Assembly (NCBI RefSeq): GCF_030252345.1
Contig: NZ_CP126980.1
Coordinates: 8,131,501 to 8,195,500 of the forward strand
Length of the DNA: 64,000 bases
Direction: 5' to 3'
Source of the DNA: Actinoplanes oblitus
GTDB lineage: Bacteria > Actinomycetota > Actinomycetes > Mycobacteriales > Micromonosporaceae
In this document: positions 1 to 8,677 of the stretch, in pieces
Layout of the letters: every line of letters starts with the position of its first letter
Position numbering within the stretch: position 1 is the first letter of the stretch
Notes under the pieces: model-generated
Seen by the model: the letters and a program-made list of their open reading frames with translations, nothing else
The model's database searches: none
Told to the model about the DNA's origin: nothing
Program-made: the position numbers and the translations under genes

Positions 1-1184
1 GTGCCGGCCCGGGTCAGCGGCTCGTCGGTGTAGCGGCGCCGCCACCACAGCGCGGCCGCGCCGAGCAGGGCGGCCAGCGCGACGGCCGGGGCGGCGTACG
101 CCGCGTTCTGCTCCCACCACGGCAGCACCGACTGGCTGAACAGCTCCCGGCCGCCCTCCTCGCCGCCGGCCAGCCCGCTGATCTGATCCAGCGCCCGGCC
201 CAGGTACGGGTCCAGGTAGTCACCGGTGCGCGGGGCGACCACGCCGAGCCAGGTGGCCACGATCAGCGCGGTGCCGGAGGTGAGCGCCCAGGCCACCCGG
301 GCCGGGGTGACCAGCTCCCGGGCCGGGATCGAGTGGATCGTGGTGACCAGCGCGAGCAGGCCGAGCACCCCGGTCAGCCAGAGCGCGGTGAGGTGGTGGG
401 TGGCGGTGGTCGCGCCGGCCAGCAGCAGGGTGAGCGCGGCCCAGCCGAACCGGGCCGGGACGGTGCCGGCCGCCATCGCGCGCAGCGCCGCCACCAGCGC
501 CCAGACCAGGATGCCGATGGCCAGCGACTCGTAGCCGAGCTGGGTGTCGAAGAACAGGAACGAGCTGTTCAGGCTGTAACCGAGGGCCGCCGCCGCGGCG
601 ATCCGCGGGTCCGGCCAGAGCTGGCCAGCCAGCACCGCGACGCCGAGGGTGAGCAGCACGTGCGCGGTGGTCAGCACGATCAGCGCCGCCTGCCAGATGC
701 TCAGGCCGGTGAGCGCGGCCAGCGACGCGACGCAGGCGTGCAGGCCGGGGTAGTCGCCGATCACCCGGACGATCGGGTTCATCGCGAAGAGCCGGCCGTC
801 GAGCAGGATCTCATGGCTTTGGCCCCAGTGCGCGTACTCGTCGTGGTAGAGCGGGCCGCTCGGGTGCCGCAGCAGTTTCGGCAGGTAGGTGAAGGCGCCG
901 TAGCCGACCAGCACGGCCAGCCGCAGCCGCGGCGAGACGGTGCGGCGCAGCGCCCAGTAGCCGACCGGCAGGGTGAAGAGCAGCATGCCGGCCCAGAACC
1001 AGCCGAACTGCCCGCCGCTGCCCCACTCGGCCCGGTGGTAGGCGATCACGACGCAGGTCGCGCCGGCCGCACCGGCCACCGTCAGGGTGCTCGCGCACCA
1101 CGCGGCCGTGGCGAGTTCCCGGCGCGGACCGCCGGGCCGGGACCCGGTGAGTCCCGGCGCCGGCCGAGTGGTGACCGCGCTCAC
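1..1184 (-). CDS. GT-C-like multi-pass membrane glycosyltransferase (3' end outside window)
   Basis: The frame opens at a GTG (1182-1184) and stays open to the window edge, about 394 codons, so the C-terminus is missing. The translation is mostly hydrophobic, with many likely membrane spans separated by short loops. An HDEYAHWGQ motif (D115, E116) sits in an early loop after the first spans; an acidic pair there is characteristic of GT-C enzymes of the PMT/ArnT type that take sugars from polyprenyl phosphate. The GTG overlaps the stop of the GT4 gene (GTGA), and that gene overlaps the GT2 gene, so the three look like one translationally coupled operon. I infer a role in building an envelope glycan or glycolipid at the outer face of the membrane. 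The exact family is uncertain. Confidence 0.75.
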   Translation of the reverse strand, partial: MSAVTTRPAPGLTGSRPGGPRRELATAAWCASTLTVAGAAGATCVVIAYHRAEWGSGGQFGWFWAGMLLFTLPVGYWALRRTVSPRLRLAVLVGYGAFTYLPKLLRHPSGPLYHDEYAHWGQSHEILLDGRLFAMNPIVRVIGDYPGLHACVASLAALTGLSIWQAALIVLTTAHVLLTLGVAVLAGQLWPDPRIAAAAALGYSLNSSFLFFDTQLGYESLAIGILVWALVAALRAMAAGTVPARFGWAALTLLLAGATTATHHLTALWLTGVLGLLALVTTIHSIPARELVTPARVAWALTSGTALIVATWLGVVAPRTGDYLDPYLGRALDQISGLAGGEEGGRELFSQSVLPWWEQNAAYAAPAVALAALLGAAALWWRRRYTDEPLTRAG

Positions 1185-2287
1185 CGGCCTCCCGCTCCCG
1201 CGCCGGCGGGCAGCGGCGTCCCGGTGATCGCCGCGTACACGTCGCGGGTCGCCGCTACCACGTCGGCCCAGGTCGGCAGCGGTGCCGCGGTGGCCGACCG
1301 GCCGGCCGCGACGGCGTCGCGCAGCGCGGCGGCCAGATCGGCGGTCTCCTCCGGGTCGGTCAGCCGCAGCCAGGCCGCGCTGCCGGCCAGCCCGGCCAGT
1401 TCCCGGTGGGCCGGGATCGGCGCGGCGACGGTCGGGATGCCGGCGGCCAGCGCGTCGGCCACCGTCATCCCGAACGCCTCGTGCGCCGAGGCGGAGACCG
1501 CCGCCGAGGCCCGGGCCAGGCAGCCGGCGAACGCCGCGTCGTCGAGCCGGCCGTGGAACACCACCCGGCCGGCCACCCCGAGCCGGCCGGCCAGCTGCTT
1601 GAGCGCGGACCGGGCGGGCCCGTCGCCGACCACGTCCAGCCGGTACGCCGGGCCGAGCGGGACCATCGCCCGGATCACCCGGTCCACCCGCTTGTAGTGC
1701 TCGAGCCGGCCGACGCAGAGGATGCCGTGCACCCCGGTCCGCCGGCCGGGCACCACCGGGCGCGGGTCGGTCCCGTTCGGGATCACCACGATCCGGCCGG
1801 TGGCCTCCGGGAAGTCGCGCAGCACCAGGTCGCGCTCGGCGCCGGTGACGCAGACGATCCGGCCGGCCCGGCTGACGATCCGCCGCCCGAACGGCCGGTA
1901 CATCGGGTGCAGCGCGGCACGCAGCCGGGTGTGCCCGGTCCCGTGGTAGTGCGGGGTGAAGACCAGCGGGGTGCGGTGCCGGCCGAGCGCGGCGCCGAGC
2001 GACACCAGCGCGTGGTAACTGTGCGTGTGCAGCACGTCATAGTCCCCGCCGTGCCGGCGCAGCCAGCGCCAGAGCGGCATCGAGACCCGGTAGTCACGGG
2101 CCGGCACGGTCAGCGGGAAGCGCCGGACCAGCACGCCGTCCACGGTCGTGGTGGACCGCGCGGCGTGCTGGGTGAGCACCTCGACGTCGTCGCCGGCCTC
2201 GGCCAGCCCGGCGCACAGGCGCCGCACGTGCGTCTCCACCCCGCCGATGTCGGGGTGGTAGGCGTTGCAGACGACGCCGATCCTCAT
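1181..2287 (-). CDS. Family GT4 glycosyltransferase (GT-B fold)
   Basis: The 368-residue protein has the layout of retaining GT4 enzymes. The N-terminal Rossmann half begins MRIGVVCNAYHPDIGGVE, with the GGVE loop typical of family members. The nucleotide-sugar half contains ILCVGRLEHYKRVD and GDGPARSALKQLA. The usual E-x7-E motif appears as EAFGMTVAD, so the second Glu is an Asp; many GT4 enzymes vary here. No membrane span is visible, so it probably works at the cytoplasmic membrane face. The ATG overlaps the stop of the upstream GT2 gene as ATGA, and its own stop overlaps the GTG of the next gene. It probably adds a sugar to a lipid-linked intermediate; donor and acceptor cannot be read from the sequence. 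Confidence 0.9.
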   Translation of the reverse strand: MRIGVVCNAYHPDIGGVETHVRRLCAGLAEAGDDVEVLTQHAARSTTTVDGVLVRRFPLTVPARDYRVSMPLWRWLRRHGGDYDVLHTHSYHALVSLGAALGRHRTPLVFTPHYHGTGHTRLRAALHPMYRPFGRRIVSRAGRIVCVTGAERDLVLRDFPEATGRIVVIPNGTDPRPVVPGRRTGVHGILCVGRLEHYKRVDRVIRAMVPLGPAYRLDVVGDGPARSALKQLAGRLGVAGRVVFHGRLDDAAFAGCLARASAAVSASAHEAFGMTVADALAAGIPTVAAPIPAHRELAGLAGSAAWLRLTDPEETADLAAALRDAVAAGRSATAAPLPTWADVVAATRDVYAAITGTPLPAGAGAGGR

Positions 2288-3129
2288 CGGACAGCCCGTC
2301 CCGCGACCTGCCGGGCCACCGGCTTGCGGCCGCGCGGCCACTCCCGGGCGATGGTCCGCAGCACCCGGATGCCGTCGGTGAACGCGTTCAGGTTGCTCAC
2401 CCCGTGGATCCGATCGTGCTCGAAGCTGGACACCTCCTCGATGACCAGACGGGCCCGGGCGGCACGCAGGTTGAGCAGGGTCTCGATCTCGAAACCGTCG
2501 CCCCACAGCCGCCCGTCGCCGCCGGCCGGGGCGGGCGAGGTGCTGTCCAGGTCGAAGACGTCCAGGTGGCAGGACCAGAACGCGTTGTATCCATAGCAGA
2601 GGTCGCTGTAGCGCGTACCGAAAAGGGCATTGACCAGCACGCTCAGCATCTTGTTGCCGGCCCGGCGCAGCCGGGTGATGTCGGCGCTGCCGCCGCCGGG
2701 ACGGAACCGCGAGCCCTTGGCGAAGTCGGCGCCGGCGCGCAGCGCGGCGATGAAGCTGGGGATCTCCCCCGGGTCGGTCGAGCCGTCGGCGTCGATCATC
2801 ACGATGATGTCGCCGGTACACGCGGCGAACCCGCAGGCCAGGGCGTTGCCCTTGCCGCGGCGGTTCTGGGTGACGACGCGGATGTCCGGGCGCAGCTGCC
2901 GGGCGACCGCCACGGTGTCGTCGGTGGAGCCGCCGTCGACCAGGATCACCTCGTCCACCTGGGGCAGCCGGGCGAAGACGTGCGGCAGGTTACGGGCCTC
3001 GTTCAGCGCCGGTACGACGACGCTGACGATCGGCTCGGGATCGGGCTCCGGGTCGGGTCGGGCCGGCGGCTCGACGATGATCTGTGCGGTGCCGGTCTCG
3101 GTGGGGAGCACACGGTCGACCGTGGGCAT
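2284..3129 (-). CDS. Family GT2 glycosyltransferase (polyprenyl-phosphate sugar synthase-like)
   Basis: The 281-residue GT-A protein shows IVSVVVPALNEARNL at the start of the catalytic domain, VDGGSTDDTV for nucleotide binding and the metal-binding IDADGSTDP. It ends soon after the catalytic domain and has no C-terminal membrane spans, as in soluble DPM1/GtrB-like enzymes that charge a polyprenyl phosphate with a sugar. The chosen ATG at 3129 follows a GGAGA box; an in-frame GTG further upstream would add a poorly conserved tail. The gene is first in the operon with the GT4 and GT-C-like genes. A plausible arrangement is that it makes the lipid-linked donor used by the membrane enzyme two genes downstream, which is an inference from order only. 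Confidence 0.88.
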   Translation of the reverse strand: MPTVDRVLPTETGTAQIIVEPPARPDPEPDPEPIVSVVVPALNEARNLPHVFARLPQVDEVILVDGGSTDDTVAVARQLRPDIRVVTQNRRGKGNALACGFAACTGDIIVMIDADGSTDPGEIPSFIAALRAGADFAKGSRFRPGGGSADITRLRRAGNKMLSVLVNALFGTRYSDLCYGYNAFWSCHLDVFDLDSTSPAPAGGDGRLWGDGFEIETLLNLRAARARLVIEEVSSFEHDRIHGVSNLNAFTDGIRVLRTIAREWPRGRKPVARQVAGRAVR

Positions 3130-3261
3130 GTGGTGTCTCCGATCGGGCAGGGTGGAGGCGGCCTGGCGGGCCGGGCGCATGGGTGCGGAGTGCGATGACG
3201 GGCGGCGATGCCGTCCCGGGAGGGGGCGGCCGGTACCGCGGGCGCGGCGCCGGCAGGGCGG

Positions 3262-4050
3262 TCACGCCTTCGGCGCGTCGACCGTCCAGTCGTAGATGTC
3301 CTGGTGGGAAACCCGGTCGCCGGTGGCGCCGGTGAAACCGAGCCAGCCTTCGGAGACGCCGGCCCAGTGCGCGACGTCGACCTTCTCGTCGAGCATCAGC
3401 TGGGACCGCGCCTGCTTGTACAGCCCGCGGACGTACACGCGCAGTCGCTCGTGCCCGGCGTCGTAGCTGATCCGGGCGGCGAACGGCTTGCCGTACAGCG
3501 GGATGGCGGCGTCGGCGGTCTTGTGGTGCCGGTCCGGGTTGCCGCCGAGCACCACGGCCAGGTGGTTGCTGCTCGGATCGGTGGAGTTCTGGAAGGTGTC
3601 GAACTCGACAGCCACGCTCTTACGGATGCCGCGGTACCCCAGGCCACCGCCCCAGCCGCCGAGCGCCCGCGGCCCGTGGCCCTGCGCCAGGAACGCGATG
3701 CCGTCCGCACCGGGCCGGTCGTGGTGCAGGAACGCCGTGAACGAGGTCTCGAACGACCGCTTCAGGTCGACCCGCTCGGTGGACCAGGCGGATCCGATCT
3801 GCTTGTAACCGCCCCTGGTCAGCTGGATGACCCGGGTGCCGGTGCTGGCCCGGGTGAGCATCTCGGCGGTGCCGTTGAGTTCCAGGTGCTTGCCGGAACC
3901 GTCGGTGATCGGGTGACTCTCGTGCATGGCGCGAGGTGCGGCGACCGCCCCCGCGGCGGGCGCGGCGGCGGATATCGACAGCACGGCGGCGGCCAGCAGG
4001 CCACCCCGCGGCAGTCTCGACGAACGGGACAGACGCACGACATGCTCCAT
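3262..4050 (-). CDS. Secreted L-type (legume-like) lectin domain protein
   Basis: The 262-residue product has a Sec signal peptide (positively charged start, hydrophobic stretch, Ala-rich cleavage region around residue 38) followed by a single concanavalin-type beta-sandwich. The diagnostic segment is VAVEFDTFQNS followed by DPSSNHLAVVLGG, which in L-type lectins supplies metal-coordinating Asp and Asn residues. A second recognisable block is RISYDAGHERLRVYV, the strand pair seen near the end of these folds. No catalytic domain or anchor is attached, so the protein is probably released and binds carbohydrate outside the cell. It is transcribed away from the surface protein gene at 4555, sharing a 504-bp intergenic region. 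Confidence 0.85.
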   Translation of the reverse strand: MEHVVRLSRSSRLPRGGLLAAAVLSISAAAPAAGAVAAPRAMHESHPITDGSGKHLELNGTAEMLTRASTGTRVIQLTRGGYKQIGSAWSTERVDLKRSFETSFTAFLHHDRPGADGIAFLAQGHGPRALGGWGGGLGYRGIRKSVAVEFDTFQNSTDPSSNHLAVVLGGNPDRHHKTADAAIPLYGKPFAARISYDAGHERLRVYVRGLYKQARSQLMLDEKVDVAHWAGVSEGWLGFTGATGDRVSHQDIYDWTVDAPKA

Positions 4051-4554
4051 TTCAGTCGATTTGCCCGACTAAGACCTGGCCTAAGGTAGGGCAGACTCCG
4101 GAGCCGCGTGAGCGAGTCGTGGTTATTTACCCAAGACGGTCCCCCCGTCGTGACCACCCCGGCCCGGCGCCACACCTCGGCGAGCCACCCCGGCGGGGCA
4201 CTATTTCGCCATTACGCAAAGACGCCCATCGAATTCCCGGCCAGGTCGAAAAGTGGACCACCACCGATACTCCAGAATCGACCCGATCGCATCACGGTGT
4301 CGCGGGCCGTTTACTCTGCGCTGCGGGTGTGATTGCATTAGAGCAGGTCAGCGAAATCTGGCCGGATCCCGTTGAACCCCGGGCATCATCCGTTCGGAGG
4401 ATGCCCGGGGTTCACGCACCGGACCCTGTTTTTCTTTAAGTTTCGATCGCGGAAACCTTAAATAACGTTCCGGAATTGCTTTCTGTGAGAGCTGCTCCTA
4501 ACGTCTGCTCGTCGGCGCCACAATGGCGAACGCCACATCACCGAAGGGCACGTC
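4051..4554. other. 504-bp divergent intergenic region, lectin / surface protein
   Basis: This stretch is less GC-rich than the genes around it, notably at 4200-4350 and 4430-4490, and should contain the promoters of both divergent genes. It also contains a strong hairpin with a following T-run (4374-4437) that belongs to no obvious upstream gene. An open frame of 74 codons at 4108-4332 on the plus strand ends shortly before the hairpin, but its composition and start give it no independent support. Confidence 0.5.
4374..4437 (+). terminator. Orphan Rho-independent-type hairpin with T-run
   Basis: A perfect 14-bp stem pairs GAACCCCGGGCATC (4374-4387) with GATGCCCGGGGTTC (4400-4413), and T-rich sequence (tgtttttcttt) follows about 10 bp later. 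By form this is an intrinsic terminator for plus-strand RNA, yet the only plus-strand gene nearby starts after it. It may end a short RNA or small ORF, or act as a leader attenuator of the gene at 4555. Confidence 0.6.
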
Positions 4555-6036
4555 ATGGGAAGCACGGGTCACCGCCGTTCCGGTCTCGCGGCCGCGGGGT
4601 CGAGCCGCACCCGGCTGCTGGCCATCGGAGCCGCGGTCGTCGCCGTGGGTGGCGCGATCGGGTTCACCCAGCTGTCGCGGGCCGACGAGGCCCCGTCGAC
4701 GAAGGCCGCCGGCGAGAGCGGGGCCGGCAAGATCGTCAACGGGCAGAAGATCCTCACCGACACCTGCGTCGACAGCAAGCTGACCGCGCACGACGGCTTC
4801 CAGAAGGGCGACCGGTGCGTCTCCACCGAGTTCGGTGAGGTGGCCTCGGCCGCCAACGACGCGGCACTGCTGATCACCGAGTCGCCGCGAGAGGTCGCGC
4901 CGAACACCCCGTTCACCCTCAAGGTGAGCACCCGCAACCTGATCCGCGACCGGTTCCTGGCGGCCGGCAAGGGCGGGTACTACGTGGAGTCCAGCGTCCT
5001 GCAGAACGGCCTGGTCCGCGGCCACTTCCACACCGCGTGCCGGATGCTGGCCAGCACGGACGAGGCGCCGACCCCGGAGGGCGTGCCGGCCTTCTTCGTG
5101 GCCACCGAGGACTCCAAGGGCGGCCGGACGCCGGACACGGTGACCATCCAGGTCCCCGGGATGCCCACCGAGGGCACCGCGCAGTGCGCGTCGTGGGCCG
5201 GTGACGGCTCGCACCGCACGCCGATGATGGAGCGGGCCAACCAGACGCCGGCGATCGACGCCGTGCGAATCACCGTGCGCGCCGGCGGCGGCAACCAGGG
5301 TGGCGGCGGCAACAACGGCGGTGACCAGGGCGGCAACAACGGCGGTGACCAGGGCGGGAACACCGGCGGAAACACCGGTGACAACAACACCGGTGGCGAC
5401 AACAACCAGAACACCGGCGGGAACACCGGTGACAACAACACCGGCGGCAACACCGGTGACAACAACACCGGCGGCGGGCAGGCGACGGCCACCCCGCGGA
5501 TCACCACCAAGACGACGGTCTCGCCGGGCACCACCAGGAACACCGACAGCACCGGTACGGGCGGCGACTCCGACGACGAGACGACCGGCACCACGAAGAG
5601 CACCACCAAGTCGACCCCGGCACCGTCGGCCACCACCAAGGCGCCGACCACCAAGTCGACGAAGTCCACCAGCGGCAACGCCACGACCTCCGGCTCGGAC
5701 TCCGACTCCGGCTCCGCCAGCGATGCGGACACCACCGCCGACGAGCCGGCGGAGACCACCGCGCCGGCCACCAAGAAGCCGAAGCCGCAGGTCACCGAGA
5801 GCGAGGAGGCACCGGCCGCGGACTACGGCGTGGACGGCGGCGCCCCCGACCAGGCGGCACCGGCCAGCACCGCCGACGACGTGCAGCTCGCCGACCCGCC
5901 GGCCGGCACCGGCGCGAAGGGCGGACCGCTCACCCTGCTCAGCGACCACCCGGCGTGGTTCGGTGGCGGCGCGGTGCTGGTGCTGCTCGCGATCATCGGG
6001 TTCGCCTTCACCCGCTCGCGGCCGCGGCGGTACTGA
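4555..6036 (+). CDS. Cell-surface protein with Gly/Asn repeat and Thr/Ser-rich stalk
   Basis: The 493-residue protein starts with a signal peptide or anchor (hydrophobic at about 20-40), then a globular region (about 45-240) with scattered Cys (TDTCVDSK, GDRCVST, HTACRML, TAQCASW) that could form two disulfides. Next comes a low-complexity tract of GGDQGGNN and GGNTGDNNT units (about 243-310), then a Thr/Ser/Lys-rich stalk, and finally a hydrophobic span (about 467-487) with a basic tail, RSRPRRY. No LPxTG-type sortase motif precedes the tail. The architecture is that of an actinobacterial wall- or membrane-anchored surface protein; the globular domain is not one I recognise. A GAAGGG box precedes the ATG, and a strong terminator follows at 6054. 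Confidence 0.8.
   Translation: MGSTGHRRSGLAAAGSSRTRLLAIGAAVVAVGGAIGFTQLSRADEAPSTKAAGESGAGKIVNGQKILTDTCVDSKLTAHDGFQKGDRCVSTEFGEVASAANDAALLITESPREVAPNTPFTLKVSTRNLIRDRFLAAGKGGYYVESSVLQNGLVRGHFHTACRMLASTDEAPTPEGVPAFFVATEDSKGGRTPDTVTIQVPGMPTEGTAQCASWAGDGSHRTPMMERANQTPAIDAVRITVRAGGGNQGGGGNNGGDQGGNNGGDQGGNTGGNTGDNNTGGDNNQNTGGNTGDNNTGGNTGDNNTGGGQATATPRITTKTTVSPGTTRNTDSTGTGGDSDDETTGTTKSTTKSTPAPSATTKAPTTKSTKSTSGNATTSGSDSDSGSASDADTTADEPAETTAPATKKPKPQVTESEEAPAADYGVDGGAPDQAAPASTADDVQLADPPAGTGAKGGPLTLLSDHPAWFGGGAVLVLLAIIGFAFTRSRPRRY
5283..5482 (+). repeat. In-frame Gly/Asn-coding tandem repeats
   Basis: Short in-frame units built on ggcaacaccggtgacaacaa and ggcggtgaccagggcggc encode the GGNTGDNN and NGGDQGG blocks of the surface protein. 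Such tracts can change length by slippage and usually form flexible extracellular linkers. Confidence 0.8.
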
Positions 6037-6053
6037 GCTTTCCCCACTCTCCA

Positions 6054-6106
6054 GTGATGTCCCGGGCAGGCGCGACTTCTTCCGCGCCGCCCGGGACATC
6101 ACTTTT
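6054..6106 (+). terminator. Intrinsic terminator after the surface protein gene
   Basis: GTGATGTCCCGGGC (6054-6067) pairs perfectly with GCCCGGGACATCAC (6089-6102). A second stem, GGCGCG with CGCGCC, lies inside the loop, and TTTT follows directly. It lies 18 bp after the stop codon at 6036. The sequence continues into the recurring TTTCCGGTACGCC motif. Confidence 0.9.
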
Positions 6107-6316
6107 CCGGTACGCCGGCAGCCGCGTTCACGGCGCTGGTCCCGGTGCGCGTGCTCGGGGCGTACGGAAAGCGGGTGATCCGGACGGGGAGCGGACCGTG
6201 ACGTGCCCGCCGTGTCTGCCGATGGCGCGATTTTCCGGTCGCGCGGCCGGGCGGTATCGGGCATTGCGTGTCGCGCAGGTGAGGGATGCGCACACCGGTC
6301 GGTTGGACGGCCGAAA

Positions 6317-6335
6317 TTAAGGGTAGCCTTACTTG
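6317..6335 (+). promoter_or_regulatory. Iron box (DtxR/IdeR/DmdR-type operator)
   Basis: TTAAGGGTAGCCTTACTTG matches the actinobacterial iron-box pattern (TTAGGTTAGSCTAACCTAA) at the key symmetrical AGG/CCT positions. It lies 34 bp before the ATG of the siderophore-interacting protein, whose function fits iron repression. Established knowledge: DtxR-family repressors with Fe(II) bind such sites. Confidence 0.75.
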
Positions 6336-6369
6336 CCGGAGATCCGTCCACCGGCAGTGAGGTGCGAAC

Positions 6370-7212
6370 ATGTCGAACAGACCGGCGCGGCCCGCGCACG
6401 AAGGCGTGGTCACGCGGGTGGAGCAGCTCACCCCGCACATGGTGCGGGTGGTGGTCGGTGGCGAGGCGATCGCCCGGATCGACGCGAGCCGCTGCACCGA
6501 CCATTACATCAAGGTGCTCTTCCCGCAGTCCGGCGTCGACTATCCGGAGCCCTTCGACATGGGCGTGATCCGGGAGACCCTGCCGCGGGAGAGCTGGCCG
6601 CTGGTCCGGACCTACACGGTGCGCAGGTGGCTGCCCGAGGCCGCCGAGATGTGGGTGGACTTCGTGGTGCACGGCGACGCCGGCATCGCCGGGCCGTGGG
6701 CGGCGCGGGCCCGGGTCGGCGAGCCGTTCCGGTTCATGGGCCCCGGCGGTGGCTACACGCCGGACGCCGGCGCCGACTGGCACCTGCTGGCCGGCGACGA
6801 GAGCGCGCTGCCGGCGATCGCCGCCTCGCTGGCCGGCATGCCGGAGGGCGCGATGGTGCGGGCGTTCATCGAGGTGGCGGGGCCGGACGAGGAGCAGAAG
6901 CTGGAGACCCCCGCGGACGCCGAGATCGTCTGGCTGCACCGCGGCGACCGGCCGGTGGGCACCGCGCTGGTCGAGGCCGTGCGGGGGCTGGAGTTCCCGG
7001 CCGGGCGGGTGCAGGTGTTCGTCCACGGTGAGGCCGGGTTCGTCAAGGACCTGCGCGGGCACCTGCGGCTGGACCGCGGGCTGAGCATGGACCAGCTGTC
7101 CATCTCCGGATATTGGCGGTCCGGGCTGAACGAGGACGGCTGGCAGTCCAGCAAGCGGGAGTGGAACGCCAAGGTCGAGCAGGAGCAGGAGCAGCCGGCC
7201 GTTTCCCGGTAA
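6370..7212 (+). CDS. Siderophore-interacting protein (FAD-dependent ferric reductase, SIP/ViuB family)
   Basis: The 280-residue protein has the full SIP layout. The FAD-binding beta-barrel carries RTYTVR (around residue 80) and DFVVHGDAGIAGPWA, where the isoalloxazine ring sits. The NAD(P)H-binding half carries LLAGDESALPAIA, and the C-terminal ISGYWRSGLNEDGW is a family signature. The enzyme reduces Fe(III) in imported ferric siderophores in the cytoplasm, which frees Fe(II). An iron box just upstream (6317) supports expression under iron limitation. No siderophore transporter or synthase lies next to it in this window, so it stands alone. The last residues (Glu/Gln-rich tail) are not conserved in the family as far as I can tell. 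Confidence 0.93.
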   Translation: MSNRPARPAHEGVVTRVEQLTPHMVRVVVGGEAIARIDASRCTDHYIKVLFPQSGVDYPEPFDMGVIRETLPRESWPLVRTYTVRRWLPEAAEMWVDFVVHGDAGIAGPWAARARVGEPFRFMGPGGGYTPDAGADWHLLAGDESALPAIAASLAGMPEGAMVRAFIEVAGPDEEQKLETPADAEIVWLHRGDRPVGTALVEAVRGLEFPAGRVQVFVHGEAGFVKDLRGHLRLDRGLSMDQLSISGYWRSGLNEDGWQSSKREWNAKVEQEQEQPAVSR

Positions 7213-7227
7213 GGACCGACCCGCCGG

Positions 7228-8484
7228 GTGAGGCCTTCGTCTCATCCGGCGTCTCCGCAGCTCTCCGGTCCACCACCGCCGGACGATGATGGTGCCGTGG
7301 CAGTGCTGGAAGAACAACCGACCCGGTCGCGTCGCGGGCGCGCCTTCACCCTCGTGGCCCTCGTGCTGGCCGCGGTGAACCTGCGGCTCGCGGTGACCAG
7401 CGTGGGCCCGGTGCTCACCGAGATCCGCGACGGGCTCGGGATGAGTTCGACAGTGGCCGGGCTGCTGACCTCCGTGCCGGTCGTCTGTTTCGCCACCGTC
7501 GGACTGCTCGCGCCGCGCCTGGCTCGGCGGGTGGGCGCCGCTCCGGTGATCGCCGGCGGCCTGGTGCTGCTCGCCGCGGGGCTCACGGCCCGGCCGTTCG
7601 CTGGCGGCCCGGCGCTCTTCCTGCTGCTCAGCGCCGTCTCACTGGCCGGCATCGCGCTGGTCAACGTGCTGCTGCCGTCGATCGTCAAGGACCACTTCCC
7701 GACCCAGGTGGGCACCGTCACCGGGCTCTACTCGGTGGCGCTGAACCTGGGCGCGACAGCGGCCGCCGCCACCACCGTGCCGCTGACCGACGGCTTCGGG
7801 GACTGGCGGCTCGGGCTGGGCTGCTGGGCGCTGGCCGCGCTCGTCGCGCTGCCGCCGTGGCTGCTGCTGGCCCGGCAGCGCACCGCCACCCGGACGGCGG
7901 CGGCCAGCACGCCGCCGGTGCGGGTGAGCCGGCAGCCGATCGCCTGGGCGCTGGCCGTGTACTTCGGGATGCAGTCCACCTCGGCGTACGTGATCATCGG
8001 CTGGCTGCCGCAGATCTACCGGGACGCCGGGCTCTCCGCGGAACTGGCCGGGGTGCTCTTCGCGACCACCTCGCTGCTCGGCGTGCCATTGGGGATGCTG
8101 CTCTCCGCGGTGGCCGGCAAGCTGCGGTCACAGAGCGGCATTGCCGTCACTTTGGGGCTTTTCGGTATTGCCGGTTATTCCGGTCTGTGGGCTGATCCGG
8201 CTGCGGCGCCGTGGCTGTGGGCCGTCCTGCTGGGCATCGTGAACACAGCGTTCCCGCTGGTCCTGACGATGATCGCGCTGCGCGGCAGCAACCCGGCAAC
8301 GGTGGTGCGGCTGTCCGCGTTCGCCCAGGGTGTCGGCTACCTGATCGCCATTCCGGGCCCGATCCTGATCGGCGCGCTGCACGACGCGACGGGCGGCTGG
8401 CGGGCCCCCTTGGCGGTCATGGTGGTCCTGATGGTGCCGCAGATCACTGCGGGCTATTTCGCCGGCCGTAATCGCCAGATTTAG
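7228..8484 (+). CDS. MFS transporter, CynX/NimT-like
   Basis: The 418-residue protein has about 12 hydrophobic spans in two halves, with an MFS-type loop around RLARRVGAAPVIAGG after span 2. The opening NLRLAVTSVGPVLTEI after the first span, and the QSTSAYVIIGWLPQIYRDAG segment in the second half, are typical of CynX/YeaN-type transporters (cyanate, nitroimidazole or similar small solutes). The start is uncertain: the GTG at 7228 has an AAGGA box 12 bp upstream, while the GTG at 7297 would remove a 23-residue Pro/Ser-rich tail that looks unnecessary. It begins only 15 bp after the SIP gene and may be cotranscribed. The substrate cannot be read from sequence. Confidence 0.85.
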   Translation: MRPSSHPASPQLSGPPPPDDDGAVAVLEEQPTRSRRGRAFTLVALVLAAVNLRLAVTSVGPVLTEIRDGLGMSSTVAGLLTSVPVVCFATVGLLAPRLARRVGAAPVIAGGLVLLAAGLTARPFAGGPALFLLLSAVSLAGIALVNVLLPSIVKDHFPTQVGTVTGLYSVALNLGATAAAATTVPLTDGFGDWRLGLGCWALAALVALPPWLLLARQRTATRTAAASTPPVRVSRQPIAWALAVYFGMQSTSAYVIIGWLPQIYRDAGLSAELAGVLFATTSLLGVPLGMLLSAVAGKLRSQSGIAVTLGLFGIAGYSGLWADPAAAPWLWAVLLGIVNTAFPLVLTMIALRGSNPATVVRLSAFAQGVGYLIAIPGPILIGALHDATGGWRAPLAVMVVLMVPQITAGYFAGRNRQI

Positions 8485-8677
8485 GTCTTGGCTCAGGGTC
8501 CGCGAAACCGGAATCCGGAGACCTCAACGGCGTTCCTGACTGGCCGATAGTGACCTCAGGCTATCCACAGCCGATCTCCAGGTCGACAACCCGATCTTTA
8601 AAAGGTGGATCAGGTTCACTATCCTTCCGGCGGCGGGCCGCACCCACGCCCAGCCGTTTCAGTCAAGGAGTCAGCGC

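Noticed and set aside
4069..4095. Possible second iron box upstream of the lectin gene (cctaagg...)
   Set aside because: Only one half resembles the iron-box pattern and the other half does not pair; too weak to list.
4498..7317. Long open frame on the minus strand (over 900 codons) opposite the surface protein and SIP genes
   Set aside because: It is antisense to well-supported genes, consists of Arg/Gly/Val-rich low-complexity sequence and has no recognisable domain; it reflects high GC at third codon positions.
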